A stretch of DNA of 64,000 bases from Paraburkholderia sejongensis (GCF_020880815.1 NZ_JAJITD010000002.1:248001-312000), one strand, 5' to 3'; positions 45,643-56,218 are shown, counted from the stretch's first letter. A program made the numbers and translations. Notes: generated by a model not told the origin, from the letters alone.

Positions 45643-47535
45643 TTAGCGAACGATTCGCGCCGGCACCGCGCCGCGCAACGCATTGCAGACCAGCAGCGCT
45701 TCGGCGTTCAGCACGTCCGCCCGCGTCAACACTTTCTCGGCCGCGTTCACCCCGGCCACGCCCTCTTCCAGCAACACGCCGCGCATCACGCCGGGCAACA
45801 CGCCCGACGCAAGCGGCGGCGTCCACCAGCGCCCCGCCAGCTTCACGAACACGTTCGAGCGGCCGCCTTCGGTCAGCTCACCGCGCTCGTTGAAGAACAG
45901 CGTATCGAACCCGCCCTTCGCTTCGGCTTCGCGCCAGCCGCGGTCATATTCCGCGCGGCGGGTGGTTTTATGGTGCAGCAGCGGATCGGCGGCCTGGGTG
46001 GGCGCGAACTGAAGCTCCGAGCCAAGCAGAATGCCAACGCTCGTCGAATCTGCCAACGGCGCGAGTACCGCCGCGGTGATCTGCGTCGCGCCGTTCTTGC
46101 TCAGCGCGAGCCGCACGCGATGCGGCGTTTGTGCCGGCAGCCTGTCGCACTGCGCTGCAATCTGCTCGCGGACCTGCGGTTCGTCGAACGCGAAACCAAG
46201 CGCCGCGGCACTCGACGCCAACCGCCGCAGATGCCGCTCCTGATACCGCACGCCGTCTTCCCATGTTGCGTACATCGTCTCGAACAGGTCGAAGCCCGGC
46301 TCCGCGCCGGTCAAAAAGCTCGCTTTCAATCGACACTCCGCGAATTCGTCGGCGGCCACGCTGTCGAGCACGATGCCCGCGCCGACGCCCATGCTGCCGC
46401 GCAGGCCGACCGCGCCACCGGGTTGAGAGGACGCAGACAGCGTCAAGGTGCGAATCGCGACCGACAGACAGAAGTCGCCGCAATCATCGGCCGCGCGCGC
46501 ATCGAGCCAGCCGATCGCGCCGGTATAAAGTCCGCGCGGCGTGCTTTCGAGCTCGTCGATCAACTGCATCGTCCGATGCTTAGGCGCACCGGTAATCGAG
46601 CCGCATGGAAACAGCGCGCGCAGGATCCTCGCGAACGACGTGCGCTCGAGCAAGGTCGCCTCGACCGTCGACGTCATCTGCCAGACCGACGCATACGGCT
46701 CGACGGAAAACAGCGCCGGCACCTTGACCGAGCCGATCTGCGCGACGCGCGACAGGTCGTTGCGCAGCAGATCGACGATCATCACGTTTTCGGCGCGGTT
46801 CTTCGGATCGTTGGCGAGGAAGTCCGCGTTGCGCTGGTCCGCGACCGGATCCGGCGAGCGCGGCGCGGTGCCCTTCATCGGCCGCGCGCGCAACGTCGCG
46901 CCATGCTTCTCGACGAACAGCTCCGGCGAGCACGACAACACCCAGCCGTCGTCCGGCAACGCGATCAGCGCGCCGAACGGCACCGGCTGCCGCGCGCGCA
47001 AACGCCGGTAGAACGCGAGCGGCTCGCCGAATACGTCGAAGCCGAGCCGGTACGTGTAGTTGACCTGATAGGAGTCGCCCACGCGCAGCGCCGCGTGGAT
47101 CGCGTCGATCGCGGCGTCGAACTGCGCCCGATCGACGCTCGCGCGCACGTTGGCCGTGCCCGCTACCGACGGCTCGGCCGCGCCGTTATCGCGCGCGCTC
47201 AGCCATGCATCGACCTCGTCCCGAGAGAGCTTCTCGCAACGCTCGAACAATAAAAAACGCAGCGTGGCATCGCCACGCTGCGTTCCGGAAAACCGATGCA
47301 CATGGACGTCGAGACCGACGAGCTGATGGCCAAATTCATAGTCGGCGAGCACGACCGCGTGCAAACCGTTGCGGGTATCCGCGGCGACGCTGTCGCATAC
47401 GGCTTCGAGCTGCGCGGCGTCGGTACAGACCCGCTCGCGCACGAAACCGGTGTACAGGCGGCTCGAGCGCCGCGCCGCCGTCGCACCGCAATCGTCGAGC
47501 AGCGCGAACACCGCGCCGCGCCTGTCCACCGTCAT
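45643..47535 (-). CDS. pabB: Bifunctional aminodeoxychorismate synthase I / aminodeoxychorismate lyase (PabB-PabC fusion)
   Basis: A 630-residue fusion. Residues ~1-365 form the chorismate-binding PabB domain (GDSYQVNYTYRL; LSCSPELFVE; ARPMKGTAPRSP; KNRAENVMIVDLLRNDLSRVA; GSITGAPKHRTMQLIDELE; GSMGVGAGIVLDS). Residues ~400-630 form the class IV aminotransferase-fold lyase PabC (FDLFETMYATWEDG; LHHKTTRRAEYDRGWREA with the PLP Lys; DTLFFNERGELTEGGRSNVFV). Together with a separate glutaminase they turn chorismate into p-aminobenzoate for folate. ATG 47535. It lies 24 bases behind dnaJ and could be read through from it. Confidence 0.94.
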   Translation of the reverse strand: MTVDRRGAVFALLDDCGATAARRSSRLYTGFVRERVCTDAAQLEAVCDSVAADTRNGLHAVVLADYEFGHQLVGLDVHVHRFSGTQRGDATLRFLLFERCEKLSRDEVDAWLSARDNGAAEPSVAGTANVRASVDRAQFDAAIDAIHAALRVGDSYQVNYTYRLGFDVFGEPLAFYRRLRARQPVPFGALIALPDDGWVLSCSPELFVEKHGATLRARPMKGTAPRSPDPVADQRNADFLANDPKNRAENVMIVDLLRNDLSRVAQIGSVKVPALFSVEPYASVWQMTSTVEATLLERTSFARILRALFPCGSITGAPKHRTMQLIDELESTPRGLYTGAIGWLDARAADDCGDFCLSVAIRTLTLSASSQPGGAVGLRGSMGVGAGIVLDSVAADEFAECRLKASFLTGAEPGFDLFETMYATWEDGVRYQERHLRRLASSAAALGFAFDEPQVREQIAAQCDRLPAQTPHRVRLALSKNGATQITAAVLAPLADSTSVGILLGSELQFAPTQAADPLLHHKTTRRAEYDRGWREAEAKGGFDTLFFNERGELTEGGRSNVFVKLAGRWWTPPLASGVLPGVMRGVLLEEGVAGVNAAEKVLTRADVLNAEALLVCNALRGAVPARIVR

Positions 47536-47559
47536 GCTAACCGCCTGCTCGGATTCAGA

Positions 47560-48699
47560 TCAGTCGAAGAAGCTCTTCACGCGATCGAACCAGCTCTTGC
47601 TTTGCGGGCTATGCCGTGCCCCGCCTTCCACCAGCGCTTTTTCGAACTGCTTGAGCAGATCGCGCTGCGTGTCGGTGAGCTTGACCGGCGTCTCGACCTG
47701 CACGTGAACGTACAGATCGCCGGCGATGCTCGAACGCAGCCCCTTGATCCCCTTGCCGCGCAGACGGAACGTCTTGCCCGACTGGGTGCCTTCCGGCACC
47801 GTGAAGCTCGCGCGGCCCGCGAGCGTCGGAACTTCGATCTCGCCGCCGAGCGCCGCGGTGGTGAACGGAATCGGCATCTGGCAATGCAGATCGTCGCCGT
47901 CACGCTCGAACACCGAGTGCTGCTTGATGTGAATCTCGACGTACAGATCGCCCGACGGACCGCCGTTGATGCCCGGCTCGCCGTTGCCGGCCGAGCGGAT
48001 CCGCATGCCGTCGTCGATACCGGCCGGAATCTTCACTTCGAGCGTCTTGGTTTCCTTCACCTTGCCCGCGCCGTGGCAGTTGTTGCACGGCTCGGGAATG
48101 TAACTACCGGTGCCGTGGCACTTCGGGCAGGTTTGCTGGATGCTGAAGAAGCCCTGCGACATGCGTACCGAACCCGAGCCGCTACAGGTCGGGCAGGTTT
48201 CCGGCTTGGTGCCGGGCTTGGCGCCCGAGCCATGACAGACTTCGCACGAGCTCCAGCTCGGCACGCGAATCTGCGTGTCGTAGCCATGCGCGGCCTGCTC
48301 CAGCGTGATCTCCATGCTGTAGCGCAGATCGGCGCCGCGATACACCTGCGGGCCGGCCCGGCCGCCCCCGCGCGCACCGCCGCCGGCCGCCTGGCCGAAG
48401 ATGTCGCCGAAGATATCGCCGAACGCATCGGCGAAGCCGCCGAAACCTTGCGCGCCGGCCCCACCCATATTCGGATCGACGCCCGCGTGACCGTACTGAT
48501 CGTAAGCGGCGCGCTTTTGCGAATCCGACAGCATTTCATAGGCTTCCTTCACCTCCTTGAAATGCTCTTCCGCATCCTTGTTGCCCGGATTGCGGTCGGG
48601 GTGGTGCTTCATCGCGAGCTTGCGATAAGCCTTCTTGATTTCGTCGTCGCTCGCGTTCTTTGCGACGCCCAGAACCTCGTAGTAATCCCGTTTCGCCAT
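47560..48699 (-). CDS. dnaJ: Chaperone DnaJ
   Basis: A 379-residue Hsp40. J domain (1-70) has HPD in KHHPDRNPG; then a Gly/Phe-rich stretch (~75-110). The zinc domain (~140-215) has four CxxCxGxG repeats: [24 protein letters not shown] and CNNCHGAG. The substrate-binding domain completes it. It delivers substrates to DnaK and stimulates its ATPase. It lies 271 bases after dnaK on the same strand with hairpins between. Confidence 0.98.
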   Translation of the reverse strand: MAKRDYYEVLGVAKNASDDEIKKAYRKLAMKHHPDRNPGNKDAEEHFKEVKEAYEMLSDSQKRAAYDQYGHAGVDPNMGGAGAQGFGGFADAFGDIFGDIFGQAAGGGARGGGRAGPQVYRGADLRYSMEITLEQAAHGYDTQIRVPSWSSCEVCHGSGAKPGTKPETCPTCSGSGSVRMSQGFFSIQQTCPKCHGTGSYIPEPCNNCHGAGKVKETKTLEVKIPAGIDDGMRIRSAGNGEPGINGGPSGDLYVEIHIKQHSVFERDGDDLHCQMPIPFTTAALGGEIEVPTLAGRASFTVPEGTQSGKTFRLRGKGIKGLRSSIAGDLYVHVQVETPVKLTDTQRDLLKQFEKALVEGGARHSPQSKSWFDRVKSFFD

Positions 48700-48890
48700 A
48701 TCGGTTCAACGCCGCCGCGCAATATCACGCGGTAGCTCCTCTTGAATGCTGTGGAGTCTTGCGACTCGTCCGGCCGCTGTTTTCGCCCCGCTTCGCGTTT
48801 GGTCGCGGTGCAAAACAACGCCCTCCATAAAACAAATGTGCCCGGAGAGCCCCGAAAGGCTCGCCAGGCGCGATAACCGCTCTTGCACGC

Positions 48891-48945
48891 GGCGCCCGCA
48901 GGCGCCGTTTCGTGCAGCCGGGCCGCGCACATCGCTGTGCGCGGC
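48891..48945 (-). promoter_or_regulatory. Two hairpins in the dnaK-dnaJ spacer
   Basis: GCCGCGCACA (48922-48931) pairs with TGTGCGCGGC (48936-48945) around TCGC; next to it GGCGCC-CGCA-GGCGCC (48891-48906). No T-run follows, so they are more likely to set relative dnaK/dnaJ mRNA levels by partial termination or end protection than to terminate fully. Confidence 0.5.
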
Positions 48946-48970
48946 TTTACGGTCGAATGACGACCTGGCT

Positions 48971-50920
48971 TTAGTCCTTCTTTACTTCCTTGAACTCAGC
49001 GTCGACCACGTCGTCGGCCTGCTGGCTCGCGCCCGCCGATGCACCGGCACCCGCCGCCGCGCCAGCTGCCGCTTCGGCACCTTGCGCAGCCTGCATGTCG
49101 GCGTACATCTTCTCGCCCATCTTCTGCGAGGCGGTCGCCACGGCTTCGATCTTCGCTTCGATCGCGGCCTTGTCGCTCGACGTGCTCTTCAGCGTGTCTT
49201 CGAGTTCCTTCAGCGCGGCTTCGATCTTGTCCTTCTCGCCGGCTTCGAGCTTGTCGCCGTACTCGGTCAGCGCCTTCTTGGTGCTGTGCACGAGTGCATC
49301 ACCCTGGTTGCGGGCGTCGGCCAGCTCACGCAGCTTGTGATCTTCTTCCGCGTTCGCTTCGGCGTCCTTCACCATCTTCTCGATTTCGGCTTCGGACAGA
49401 CCCGAGTTCGCCTTGATCGTGATGCGGTTTTCCTTGCCGGTCGCCTTGTCCTTCGCGCCGACGTGCAGAATGCCGTTCGCGTCGATGTCGAAGCTCACTT
49501 CGATCTGCGGCACGCCGCGCGGTGCCGGCGGAATGCCTTCGAGGTTGAACTCGCCGAGCAGCTTGTTGCCCGCTGCCATTTCGCGTTCGCCCTGGAACAC
49601 CTTGATCGTCACGGCGCTCTGATTGTCGTCAGCCGTCGAGTAGACCTGTGCGTGCTTGGTCGGGATCGTGGTGTTCTTGTTGATCATCTTCGTCATCACG
49701 CCGCCGAGCGTCTCGATGCCGAGCGACAGCGGAGTCACGTCGAGCAGCAGCACGTCCTTGCGGTCGCCCGACAGAACCTGACCTTGAATCGCGGCACCGA
49801 CGGCCACGGCTTCGTCCGGGTTCACGTCACGGCGCGGATCCTTGCCGAAGAATTCCTTGACCTTTTCCTGCACCTTCGGCATCCGGGTCATACCGCCGAC
49901 CAGGATCACGTCGTCGACTTCGCCGACCTTCACGCCCGCATCCTTGATCGCAACGCGGCACGGCTCGATCGTGCGTTCGATCAGGTCTTCGACCAGCGCT
50001 TCCAGCTTGGCGCGCGTGATCTTCAGGTTCAAGTGCTTCGGACCCGATGCGTCGGCCGTGATGTACGGCAGGTTGATTTCGGTCTGCTGGCTCGACGACA
50101 GTTCGATCTTCGCCTTTTCAGCCGATTCCTTCAGGCGCTGCAGCGCGAGCACGTCCTTCGACAGATCGACGCCCTGCTCTTTCTTGAACTCGCCGATGAT
50201 GTAGTCGATGATGCGCTGGTCGAAGTCTTCGCCGCCGAGGAACGTATCGCCGTTGGTGGACAGCACTTCGAACTGCATTTCGCCGTCGACGTCGGCGATT
50301 TCGATGATCGACACGTCGAACGTACCGCCGCCGAGGTCATACACGGCGATCTTGCGGTCGCCCTTTTCGGCCTTGTCCAGACCGAACGCGAGCGCTGCCG
50401 CGGTCGGTTCGTTGATGATCCGCTTGACTTCCAGACCGGCGATGCGGCCCGCGTCCTTGGTAGCCTGACGCTGACTGTCGTTGAAGTACGCCGGCACCGT
50501 AATCACGGCTTCCGTGACGGTCTCGCCGAGGTAGTCCTCAGCGGTCTTCTTCATCTTGCGCAGCACTTCCGCCGAGATCTGGGGAGGCGCGAGTTTCTGA
50601 TCGCGCACGTCGACCCATGCGTCGCCGTTGTCAGCCTTGATGATCTTGTAGGGCATCAGGCCGATGTCCTTCTGCACTTCCTTCTCTTCGAAGCGGCGGC
50701 CGATCAGGCGCTTGACCGCGAACAGCGTGTTGCGCGGGTTCGTGACCGACTGACGCTTAGCCGGGGCGCCAACGAGAATCTCGTTGTCTTCCATGTAAGC
50801 GATGATCGACGGCGTGGTACGCGCGCCTTCCGAGTTCTCGATCACCTTGACCGAGTTGCCTTCCATGACGGCCACGCACGAGTTCGTCGTGCCGAGGTCG
50901 ATGCCGATGATTTTGCCCAT
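48971..50920 (-). CDS. dnaK: Chaperone DnaK (Hsp70)
   Basis: A 649-residue Hsp70. The ATPase domain begins [21 protein letters not shown] and contains [18 protein letters not shown] and [20 protein letters not shown]. The substrate-binding domain starts after the linker [20 protein letters not shown]. The C-terminal lid ends in an Ala/Gly-rich stretch and [14 protein letters not shown]. The ATG at 50920 with an AGGAG RBS is chosen; the frame upstream of it is non-coding. With DnaJ and GrpE it refolds proteins after heat stress. Confidence 0.99.
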   Translation of the reverse strand: MGKIIGIDLGTTNSCVAVMEGNSVKVIENSEGARTTPSIIAYMEDNEILVGAPAKRQSVTNPRNTLFAVKRLIGRRFEEKEVQKDIGLMPYKIIKADNGDAWVDVRDQKLAPPQISAEVLRKMKKTAEDYLGETVTEAVITVPAYFNDSQRQATKDAGRIAGLEVKRIINEPTAAALAFGLDKAEKGDRKIAVYDLGGGTFDVSIIEIADVDGEMQFEVLSTNGDTFLGGEDFDQRIIDYIIGEFKKEQGVDLSKDVLALQRLKESAEKAKIELSSSQQTEINLPYITADASGPKHLNLKITRAKLEALVEDLIERTIEPCRVAIKDAGVKVGEVDDVILVGGMTRMPKVQEKVKEFFGKDPRRDVNPDEAVAVGAAIQGQVLSGDRKDVLLLDVTPLSLGIETLGGVMTKMINKNTTIPTKHAQVYSTADDNQSAVTIKVFQGEREMAAGNKLLGEFNLEGIPPAPRGVPQIEVSFDIDANGILHVGAKDKATGKENRITIKANSGLSEAEIEKMVKDAEANAEEDHKLRELADARNQGDALVHSTKKALTEYGDKLEAGEKDKIEAALKELEDTLKSTSSDKAAIEAKIEAVATASQKMGEKMYADMQAAQGAEAAAGAAAGAGASAGASQQADDVVDAEFKEVKKD

Positions 50921-51259
50921 TTTTACGAATCTCCTGACTTTGATCGCTGCGGAAAACGCCCGGTTGGCCCATCTGGCAGCGGGGCGTTCCGCTCTCAATT
51001 CATACCTGCACTCAAAATAAGTGCGGCCACATCGTTTTCAAGACCTCTTTTGCGATGCGGTCTTTAAATTTTTTCAATCCTGGGACGGGCCGTTAGCGTC
51101 CGTTCCATCGGACTGCGCGGCGCTGCCCTTCGTATCGCCGGAAGTGACCGGATCAGCCAGAGTTTTGCCGCACAACGAAGGCGCGCGCGGCGCACCGAGT
51201 GAGCGCGGCCACGCGCGATACCGTAATGAAAACGAAAGCCGACGAACGTCCCGCGGCGC
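50921..51259. other. Gene-free spacer between grpE and dnaK (339 bases)
   Basis: Contains the dnaK leader and the candidate promoter at 51015-51042. An imperfect inverted repeat GCACT-N7-AGTGC (51008-51024) overlaps its -10 box. The rest shows no gene I recognise. Confidence 0.6.
51015..51042 (-). promoter_or_regulatory. Candidate sigma-32 promoter for dnaK
   Basis: On the minus strand CTTGAAA (51042-51036), a 13-base spacer and ACTTATTT (51022-51015). The -35 box is the full heat-shock consensus; the -10 box matches CCCCATNT only partly. About 95 bases before the dnaK ATG. Confidence 0.5.
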
Positions 51260-51841
51260 TTACTTCGGCGCAGCGACGGTCACGAGCGCCGGACGCAGCA
51301 CCCGGTCCGCGATCACGAAGCCCTTTTGCAGCACGGCGACGACCGTGTTCGGCTCCTGCTCGGCCGGCACCATCGAAATCGCCTGGTGGCGATGCGGGTC
51401 GAACTTTTCGCCGACGGGATTGAGCGCGACGACACGGCCCTTTTCGAGCGCGCCGTTCAGCTGGCGCAGCGTGAGTTCGACGCCTTCGCGGACCTTCTGC
51501 AGGTCGTCGGACGAATGGGCAACCGCCGCTTCGAGACTGTCGACCACCGGCAGCAGATGCTCGGCGAAACTTTCGATCGCAAACTTGTGCGCCTTGGCGA
51601 CGTCTTCCTGCGCGCGGCGGCGCACGTTTTCAGTTTCGGCCTTTGCACGCAGGAAGCTTTCCTGCAACTCGGCGATCTTCGCCTGAGCTTCGGCCAGCGC
51701 CTGCTCGGCGCTCGCCTCGGCCGGTTCCGCGTTGCCGGCGGACGCGTCCTGCTGGGCAGCAGCGGCCTCGGCGGCCTGGCGCGCGGCTTCGTCGGCGGGC
51801 GTGGGATTCTGGCTCGTCGGGTTCTCTTGCGTGTTTTCCAT
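51260..51841 (-). CDS. grpE: Nucleotide exchange factor GrpE
   Basis: A 193-residue co-chaperone that releases ADP from DnaK. Residues ~1-55 are Ala/Glu/Gln-rich and flexible. The long dimerising helix follows ([45 protein letters not shown]). The C-terminal beta domain has [49 protein letters not shown] 51841 is chosen; an 18-codon upstream extension has no family match. First gene of grpE-dnaK-dnaJ, with a heat-shock promoter. Confidence 0.97.
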   Translation of the reverse strand: MENTQENPTSQNPTPADEAARQAAEAAAAQQDASAGNAEPAEASAEQALAEAQAKIAELQESFLRAKAETENVRRRAQEDVAKAHKFAIESFAEHLLPVVDSLEAAVAHSSDDLQKVREGVELTLRQLNGALEKGRVVALNPVGEKFDPHRHQAISMVPAEQEPNTVVAVLQKGFVIADRVLRPALVTVAAPK

Positions 51842-52217
51842 GTCGCTGAAAGTCGTTAAAGGGTGAAAGCCAACGGTCGCGCAACTCGATGACACGCGCG
51901 CGATTCGTGCGTTACAGAATCGCGACGCGCCGGGTCACCGCGCAACCGCATATCAGGGCCGCAGATGGGGCCGGGAAGAACCGTTTCAAGCGGCTCAGGG
52001 GTTCTTTTCGCACCACCGGCGTGCAGGCGAAACGCGCCGTAACACTGATTGACGTAGTGCGATCAGATAGACATTGAGTGCCGGCTGCAAGTGGCCTATT
52101 CTCCATTCATGCAGCGGAAAAGCCACGTTAACCCTAATCTGACGTACACCTTTCCGATACCTGTCAGTTGTACCGATTCAGCCCGTTTCAGCCATCAATC
52201 GTCCCAAGGGGAGTACC
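51842..52217. other. Gene-free spacer upstream of grpE and of the small membrane gene (376 bases)
   Basis: Divergent control region: the sigma-32-type promoter of grpE (51963-51990) on the minus strand, and an untranslated leader for the 53-codon gene on the plus strand. No plus-strand promoter was convincing. Confidence 0.6.
51963..51990 (-). promoter_or_regulatory. Sigma-32 (heat-shock) promoter of grpE
   Basis: Read on the minus strand: CTTGAAA (51990-51984), a 13-base spacer (51983-51971) and CCCCATCT (51970-51963). This is essentially the E. coli RpoH consensus CTTGAAA-N13-CCCCATNT. It lies about 122 bases before the grpE ATG. Confidence 0.88.
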
Positions 52218-52379
52218 GTGAAACTGACCTTTGCAATCGGGGTGGTCGCCCTGGTACTCATTGGGGGCACCACGACCATCTGCATGTCCGGCGCGGTCAA
52301 CGACCGCACGACCGAATACGGTAGCGCTCGCGCCACCATGGAACAGTTTTTCAATCCCCACCTGAAAATCTGTCGATAG
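52218..52379 (+). CDS. Small hypothetical membrane protein, 53 residues
   Basis: GTG start at 52218 with a good AGGGGAG RBS 5-6 bases upstream; stop TAG at 52377-52379. The product begins MKLTFAIGVVALVLIGGTTT, one membrane helix or a signal peptide, then ICMSGAVNDRTTEYGS, and ends FFNPHLKICR. The two Cys residues (22 and 52) could form a disulfide if the tail is periplasmic. Its last 29 bases overlap the 3' end of hslR on the other strand. The strong RBS and clear N-terminus support a real gene. Function unknown. Confidence 0.65.
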   Translation: MKLTFAIGVVALVLIGGTTTICMSGAVNDRTTEYGSARATMEQFFNPHLKICR

Positions 52380-52758
52380 TGCGCCGGTCGCGTTTGGTCG
52401 GTCGCCCGTGCAAGCCGGCAGCCGGCTCGTGATAGGTCTTGCGGCGCTCCTGCTCGGCCTGCCGCTTCACCTTGCTCTGCTCGGTCTCGGCATAGAGCGT
52501 TTGCGCAACGCTCGCCGGCCCGCGCACGTCGCACACGCCGAGCACTTCCACCTGCCACACGTAGCGCTCGATCTCGACCTCGACCAGATCGCCGACCCGC
52601 ACGTCTTTCGCGGGCTTCACGGTCGCGCCGCCGATCCGCACCCGCCCCTTCTCGACAGCATCCGCGGCAAGCGAGCGGGTCTTGAAGAAACGCGCGGCCC
52701 ACAGCCATTTATCGATGCGCAGCTTCGCGCCCGGTTCGGTTGAAATGCGGTAGTTCAT
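52351..52758 (-). CDS. hslR: Ribosome-associated heat shock protein Hsp15 (S4 domain)
   Basis: A 135-residue RNA-binding protein. The S4 domain opens with LRIDKWLWAARFFKTRSLAADAVEKGRVRIGGATVKPAKDVRVGDLVEVE, which is diagnostic for Hsp15. The C-tail is basic (KVKRQAEQERRKTYHEPAAG...RPTKRDRRTIDRF). It rescues stalled 50S subunits carrying peptidyl-tRNA after heat shock. It starts 8 bases after the hemH stop. ATG 52758 fits the S4 start. Confidence 0.93.
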   Translation of the reverse strand: MNYRISTEPGAKLRIDKWLWAARFFKTRSLAADAVEKGRVRIGGATVKPAKDVRVGDLVEVEIERYVWQVEVLGVCDVRGPASVAQTLYAETEQSKVKRQAEQERRKTYHEPAAGLHGRPTKRDRRTIDRFSGGD

Positions 52759-52766
52759 CTGCGTAT

Positions 52767-53837
52767 TCAGGCTCCTGCGGTATGCGGCACCGGCACCGCC
52801 TGCGCGGGCCAGCCCTGCAGATGCTGAGCAACGATCTCGCCCAGCGCGGCGATCCATGCCTGCGACGCATTCAGGCAAGCAATCCGGTGAAACTCCTTGC
52901 CGCCCGCATGCAGAAACTCGTCGCGCACTTCCATGCCGATTTCCTCGATCGTTTCGAGGCAGTCGGCGGTGAAGCCGGGGCAGAACACGTCGGCCCGCCG
53001 CACGCCGGCCGCGCCGAGTTCTTTCAACGTCGGCGCGGTGTACGGCTGCAGCCATTCGGCCTTGCCGAAGCGCGACTGGAACGTGATGCGGCACTCGACC
53101 GGCGTCAGTCCGAGCGCCTGCATCAACAGCGCGCCGGTAAGCTGACATTGCTCGTGGTAGGGATCGCCGAGGTCGAGCGTGCGCTTGGGCACGCCGTGAA
53201 AACTGAGCACCAGTTTGTCGCCGGCCGCGAAGTCGGGTTGGCCATGCTGGTGCCAGTAGTGACGGACCTGCGCGGCCAGCGCCGCGATGTACGCCGGGTG
53301 GTCCGCGTACTGGCGCACCGTGCGGATTTCCGGCTGGTTGCGCATGCGCCTGAGCGCGGCGAACGCTTCGTCGAACGCGGTCGCGGTGGTCGATGCCGAA
53401 TATTGCGGATACATCGGCACCAGCAGCACGCGCTCGGCGCCCGCGAGCTTCAGCTGGCTCAGCATCGCCGGAATGCCGGGTGTGCCGTAGCGCATCGCGT
53501 AGTCGACCAGCACCGTGTAGTCGTTAAGTTGCAGCAGATGGCGCAAGCCCTCTGTCTGCTTTTCCGTATGCACACGCAGCGGCGAACCCTCGGGCATCCA
53601 GACCGCCGCGTACTTCTTCGCGGAACTGCGGCCGCGAAACGGCAGGATCAGCAGACGCAGAATCAGTTGCCACAGCGGCGCTGGAATTTCGACCACGCGC
53701 GGATCGGACAGAAACTGCGCGAGATAGCGCCGCACCGCGCGCGGCGTCGGCGCGTCGGGCGTGCCGAGATTGATCAGCAACACGGCGACGCGATGCGACG
53801 CAGCGTTCTGGGAAGGCCGCTCGAGATCGAAGCGCAT
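52767..53837 (-). CDS. hemH: Ferrochelatase
   Basis: A 356-residue enzyme inserting ferrous iron into protoporphyrin IX, the last step of heme synthesis. Motifs: [36 protein letters not shown] (N-terminus), [20 protein letters not shown], the catalytic His in [39 protein letters not shown] and [23 protein letters not shown] 53837 is chosen over TTG 53846. It sits between hrcA and hslR on the same strand. Confidence 0.97.
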   Translation of the reverse strand: MRFDLERPSQNAASHRVAVLLINLGTPDAPTPRAVRRYLAQFLSDPRVVEIPAPLWQLILRLLILPFRGRSSAKKYAAVWMPEGSPLRVHTEKQTEGLRHLLQLNDYTVLVDYAMRYGTPGIPAMLSQLKLAGAERVLLVPMYPQYSASTTATAFDEAFAALRRMRNQPEIRTVRQYADHPAYIAALAAQVRHYWHQHGQPDFAAGDKLVLSFHGVPKRTLDLGDPYHEQCQLTGALLMQALGLTPVECRITFQSRFGKAEWLQPYTAPTLKELGAAGVRRADVFCPGFTADCLETIEEIGMEVRDEFLHAGGKEFHRIACLNASQAWIAALGEIVAQHLQGWPAQAVPVPHTAGA

Positions 53838-53887
53838 AGGCAGCAAGGTTCGCCGCTGGATGCGGCAAGTCGATTCAATGGAGATTC

Positions 53888-53893
53888 ATTATA
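53888..53893 (-). promoter_or_regulatory. -10 box TATAAT upstream of hemH
   Basis: Minus-strand TATAAT 51 bases before the hemH ATG. The sequence 17 bases further upstream (GCGTCG) is not a good -35 box, so support is partial. Confidence 0.35.
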
Positions 53894-54016
53894 GCGGCGC
53901 GAGTCGTGCCCGACGCCGCCACCGGGCCCTGGCCGTTCGGCCGATTGGCAGCCCGCGCGCGCTCACGCATGATGACTGGCATGGGCAGCGCGGACCGAGG
54001 ATGGAAGATGACTGGA

Positions 54017-55036
54017 CTATTGCTGGCTGAGCGTCATGGACAGCAGCCGCGCGGTGATATCGACGATCGGAATCACGCGGTTGTAGGCCATCCGGGTCGG
54101 CCCGATCACGCCGAGCGTGCCGACGATCTGGCCGTTCACCTCGTACGGCGCGGTGACCACGCTCATTTCCTCGATCGGCACGAGGTTCGATTCGCCGCCG
54201 ATGAAGATCTGCACGCCCGCCGCGTGGCTCGACACGTCGAGCAACTGCAGCAGGCTGGTCTTCTGGTCGAACACGTCGAACAGCTTGCGCAGGCGCGCCA
54301 TGTCCGACGACAGATCGGCGACTTCGAGCAGGTTGCGCTCGCCGGAGATCAGCACGGTCTCGCCGGTATCGGACTCGTCGGTGCTGGCGGTGACCGCCGC
54401 GTGCATCAGCGAGGTCATATCGCCGCGCAGTTCGTCGATTTCCTCGCGCAGGCGGCGGCGCACTTCGTCGAACGACAGGCCCGCGAAATGCGCATTGATG
54501 TAATTGGACGCTTCGACCAGTTGCGACGGCGAGAAGTCGCGCTGGGTCGCGAGGATGCGGTTCTGCACGTCGCCCTCGGGCGTCACGATGATCAGCAGGA
54601 TGCGCTTGTCGGACAGGCGCATGAACTCGATCTGCTTGAACACGTGGCTGCGGCGCGGCGTCAGCACCACGCCGGCGAACTGCGACAGGTTGGACAGCAC
54701 GCTCGCCGCGGCCGCGACGATTTTCTGCGGCTCGCCCGCCTGCAAGGTAGTCTTGACCGCGCGCATCACTGCTTCTTCGTCGGCGGCGGACTCGACCGTC
54801 AGCATCGTGTCTACGAACAGCCGGTAGCCGCGCGGCGTCGGAATGCGCCCGGCAGAGGTATGCGGACTGATCACGAGGCCCAGATCCTCGAGGTCGGACA
54901 TCACGTTGCGAATCGTGGCCGGGCTCAGTTCGAGGCCCGAAAAACGTGACAGCGTGCGCGAGCCGACCGGCTGACCTTCGGCGATGTAGCGCTCGATCAG
55001 CGTTTTGAGGAGGGTTTGTGCGCGAGGATCTAGCAT
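54017..55036 (-). CDS. hrcA: Heat-inducible transcription repressor HrcA
   Basis: A 339-residue repressor that binds CIRCE operators of heat-shock genes and depends on GroEL for folding. N-terminal winged helix: [59 protein letters not shown]. Then the central GAF-like domain and the C-terminal [59 protein letters not shown] 55036 (MLDPRAQ) is the usual start. No CIRCE element was found in this window, so its targets (probably groESL) are elsewhere. Confidence 0.96.
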   Translation of the reverse strand: MLDPRAQTLLKTLIERYIAEGQPVGSRTLSRFSGLELSPATIRNVMSDLEDLGLVISPHTSAGRIPTPRGYRLFVDTMLTVESAADEEAVMRAVKTTLQAGEPQKIVAAAASVLSNLSQFAGVVLTPRRSHVFKQIEFMRLSDKRILLIIVTPEGDVQNRILATQRDFSPSQLVEASNYINAHFAGLSFDEVRRRLREEIDELRGDMTSLMHAAVTASTDESDTGETVLISGERNLLEVADLSSDMARLRKLFDVFDQKTSLLQLLDVSSHAAGVQIFIGGESNLVPIEEMSVVTAPYEVNGQIVGTLGVIGPTRMAYNRVIPIVDITARLLSMTLSQQ

Positions 55037-55315
55037 GACGAAAAATTTTAGCTCAAGGTCGCGGCTGCCGCGAGCGCTTGCAGCGCTCATCCCCGACCGC
55101 TGCGCGGCGCCTGGCCGGTGCGTGGCGGGCCGGCGCGGCGGCGACCCGGTCCACCCCCGGCCCTTTGCCAGGCCGCGCGTCGAGCCGCACGCATGTCATC
55201 AGGTGTTCACCATTCTAACGATAATCACGGCATGCGCAGATGCCCCGCGCGTACCGGCCCACTACCGGGTTGGTCTGCGGTTCTTTTCAGGCCCTACCTA
55301 TGGTGTAATGCCGGC

Positions 55316-56218
55316 ATGCAAGTGACCAGCCAGTTCAAGACCGTCGCGCTCGTCGGACGCGCCAATACGCCAGGGATCGGCGAGCCGCTGACCGCGCTCG
55401 CCACGTGCATCGCGAAGCTCGGCCTCGAAGTCGTGTTCGAAGCGGACACCGCCGCCGAGATCGGCGCGACCGACTATCCTGCGCTGCGCCCGGCCGAGAT
55501 CGGCGCGCGCGCCGACGTCGCGGTCGTGCTCGGCGGCGACGGCACGATGCTCGGCATCGGCCGCCAACTGGCGCCGTACCGCACGCCGCTGATCGGCATC
55601 AACCACGGACGGCTCGGCTTCATCACGGACATCCCGATCTCCGACATGCGCGAGATCGTGCCGCAAATGCTGTCCGGCAATTTCGAACGCGAAGAGCGCA
55701 TGCTGCTCGAAGCGCGCATCATGCGCGGCGGCTCGCCGATCTATCACGCGCTCGCTTTCAACGACGTGGTGGTCAACCGCAGCGGCTTCTCGGGCATGGC
55801 GGAGCTGCGCGTATCGGTGGACGGGCGCTTCATGTACAACCAGCGTTCCGACGGCCTGATCGTCGCGACGCCGACCGGCTCGACCGCGTACGCGCTGTCG
55901 TCGCAGGGGCCGATCCTGCATCCGCAATTGCAGGGCATCGTGCTCGTGCCGATCGCGCCACACGCGCTGTCCAACCGGCCGATCGTGCTGCCGGACGAGT
56001 CCAAGGTCAGCATCCAGATCGTGTCCGGGCGCGAAGTGAACGTGAATTTCGACATGCAGTCGTTCACCTCGCTGGAGCTCGGCGACACGATCGAGGTGCG
56101 CCGCTCGCGTCACACGGTGCAGATGCTGCATCCGGTCGGCTACAGCTATTACGCGACGCTGCGCAAGAAGCTGCACTGGCACGAGTACCCGTCGCACGAA
56201 GAAGACCCGCGGCCGTAA
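55316..56218 (+). CDS. nadK: NAD kinase
   Basis: A 300-residue enzyme phosphorylating NAD to [17 protein letters not shown] (~residue 73) is the ATP-NAD kinase motif with catalytic Asp; [25 protein letters not shown] and [23 protein letters not shown] complete the signature. ATG 55316 lies 6 bases after a TGTAAT hexamer with no RBS. Divergent from hrcA, upstream of recN, a common arrangement in beta-proteobacteria. Confidence 0.96.
   Translation: MQVTSQFKTVALVGRANTPGIGEPLTALATCIAKLGLEVVFEADTAAEIGATDYPALRPAEIGARADVAVVLGGDGTMLGIGRQLAPYRTPLIGINHGRLGFITDIPISDMREIVPQMLSGNFEREERMLLEARIMRGGSPIYHALAFNDVVVNRSGFSGMAELRVSVDGRFMYNQRSDGLIVATPTGSTAYALSSQGPILHPQLQGIVLVPIAPHALSNRPIVLPDESKVSIQIVSGREVNVNFDMQSFTSLELGDTIEVRRSRHTVQMLHPVGYSYYATLRKKLHWHEYPSHEEDPRP

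Noticed and set aside
51008..51024. CIRCE operator upstream of dnaK
   Set aside because: GCACT...AGTGC halves are present, but the spacer is too short by four bases and the outer TTA/TAA bases are missing.
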